This document shows, piece by piece, positions 63,505-64,000 of a DNA stretch of 64,000 bases. This DNA is from Alphaproteobacteria bacterium (GTDB lineage Bacteria; Pseudomonadota; Alphaproteobacteria; Micropepsales; Micropepsaceae), in contig CANIHD010000005.1 of assembly GCA_947467345.1 (NCBI GenBank), forward strand, positions 1-64,000, written 5' to 3'. The position numbers and the translations under genes were made by a program. How positions within the stretch are numbered: position 1 is the first letter of the stretch; each line of letters begins with the position of its first letter. Under the pieces are notes generated by a model. The model was not told the origin of the DNA. It was given only the letters and a program-made list of their open reading frames with translations, and did no database searches.

Positions 63505-64000
63505 ATGACCGTCATTCTGACCAATCTGCGCTACGCGGTGATCACGGGTTTCGTGCTCGCGGCGCTCATGGCCGTAATCTACGTGTCCTACACCGATTTT
63601 GACGGCAACGTGTTTTGGCCGTTCCTGGTGCGCTGGCTGCATGTGCTGTCCAGCATCATGTGGATCGGGCTGCTCTATTATTTCAACTTCGTGCAGACCC
63701 CGACCATGCCCAAAATACCGGACGAGTTTAAGCCCGGTGTGTCGCGCTTCATCGCGCCCGAGGCTCTGTTCTGGTTTCGCTGGGCGGCGATGTCGACCAT
63801 ATTTTTCGGCATCATTCTCGCGCATCTCAATGGCTATCTGCTCGAAGCCTATACGCTGGGCGCCACGCAAGGCTTCGCCGATTTGCGCACGGTGCTGATC
63901 GGCTTCGGCATGTGGTTCGGCACCATCATGTGGTTCAACGTGTGGTTCGTCATCTGGCCGAACCAGCAGAAGGCCCTGAACATCGCCAATGCTTTCCCGA
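63505..64000 (+). CDS. Urate-oxidase-N-domain membrane protein (partial)
   Basis: The frame is open from an ATG at 63505 to the window end, giving 165 residues, with GGGGAGG 8 bases before the start. Several hydrophobic helices are visible: NLRYAVITGFVLAALMAVIYV, FLVRWLHVLSSIMWIGLLYYFNF, WAAMSTIFFGIILAHL and GFGMWFGTIMWFNVWFVIWP. The pattern MWIGLLYYFNFVQTPTMPKI matches the Urate_ox_N membrane family (PF06181), which includes the urate hydroxylase PuuD. Whether a C-terminal cytochrome c domain is present lies beyond the window. Confidence 0.8.
   Translation, partial: MTVILTNLRYAVITGFVLAALMAVIYVSYTDFDGNVFWPFLVRWLHVLSSIMWIGLLYYFNFVQTPTMPKIPDEFKPGVSRFIAPEALFWFRWAAMSTIFFGIILAHLNGYLLEAYTLGATQGFADLRTVLIGFGMWFGTIMWFNVWFVIWPNQQKALNIANAFP

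Noticed and set aside
1-64000. tRNA, rRNA or other structural RNA genes
   Set aside because: The gaps between genes were read for tRNA arms and known RNA landmarks and none was recognised; a covariance search could still find a small RNA.

Overview
The window is a gene-dense (about 60% GC) stretch of an alphaproteobacterial chromosome. The placement rests on gene order and protein families: alr-mlaE-mlaF-radA-cvpA-purF, rpsF-rpsR-rplI, fabD-fabG-acpP-fabF-mltG-yicC-gmk, lptF-lptG-lptD-surA-pdxA-rsmA, a short DnaA-like HdaA protein ahead of ppk-ppx, and tatABC-serS-surE. The genus cannot be fixed from the sequence alone. No tRNA, rRNA, CRISPR array, prophage or integrative element was seen, and no gap between genes exceeds 300 bases.

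Layout. (1) 1-118: edge of an IS3-family insertion sequence, directly abutting a GMC-type FAD dehydrogenase gene and its small Tat-signal partner (119-2082). (2) 2079-10419: AEC transporter, then alanine racemase, MlaE/MlaF lipid transport, RadA, CvpA, PurF, an SDR and a small membrane protein. (3) 10420-17094, minus strand: a phosphodiesterase-like protein, Der GTPase, a BamB-like lipoprotein, a YfgM-like protein, PanB and a GNAT acetyltransferase. (4) 17110-18590: a palindromic repeat pair and the S6-S18-L9 operon. (5) 18826-21630: a TauD-type dioxygenase divergent from an MFS transporter, and a small membrane protein. (6) 21737-27690: fatty acid synthesis cluster continuing into MltG, YicC and Gmk. 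(7) 27717-36455: a second palindromic repeat pair, then a minus-strand outer-membrane cluster (methyltransferase, RsmA, PdxA, SurA, LptD, LptG, LptF). (8) 36604-46813: PepA, HolC, a VOC protein, a membrane/spermidine-synthase fusion, two tandem secreted HbpS/GlcG-like proteins, an ABC-F protein, Ndk, PurN and PurM. (9) 47018-59388: DUF2066 protein, CDP-alcohol phosphatidyltransferase, HdaA, Ppk, Ppx, an orphan FbpC-like ATPase, TatABC, SerS, SurE and an NlpD-like lipoprotein. (10) 59579-64000: a 58-residue Tat-signal peptide gene, a split coiled-coil/SEL1 protein, a DUF815 ATPase, YajC and the start of a urate-oxidase-N-domain membrane protein.

Envelope construction and protein export dominate. 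LptD/F/G, SurA, a BamB-like lipoprotein, MlaE/F, MltG and NlpD cover outer membrane and wall; TatABC, YajC and a YfgM-like protein cover export. Two Tat substrates are visible here, the dehydrogenase small subunit and the 58-residue peptide, so the machinery and candidate cargo lie in one window. Purine synthesis is represented by purF, purM, purN, gmk and ndk.

Most of the window is conserved housekeeping sequence. No clearly new multi-gene system was found. The least explained items are the split SEL1/coiled-coil protein with four 38-residue tandem repeats and an apparent -1 frame break, the short Tat-targeted Cys-containing peptide gene, a methyltransferase gene without a standard start codon, and palindromic repeat pairs in opposite arrangements, one flanked by a 19-bp direct repeat derived from the rplI terminator.
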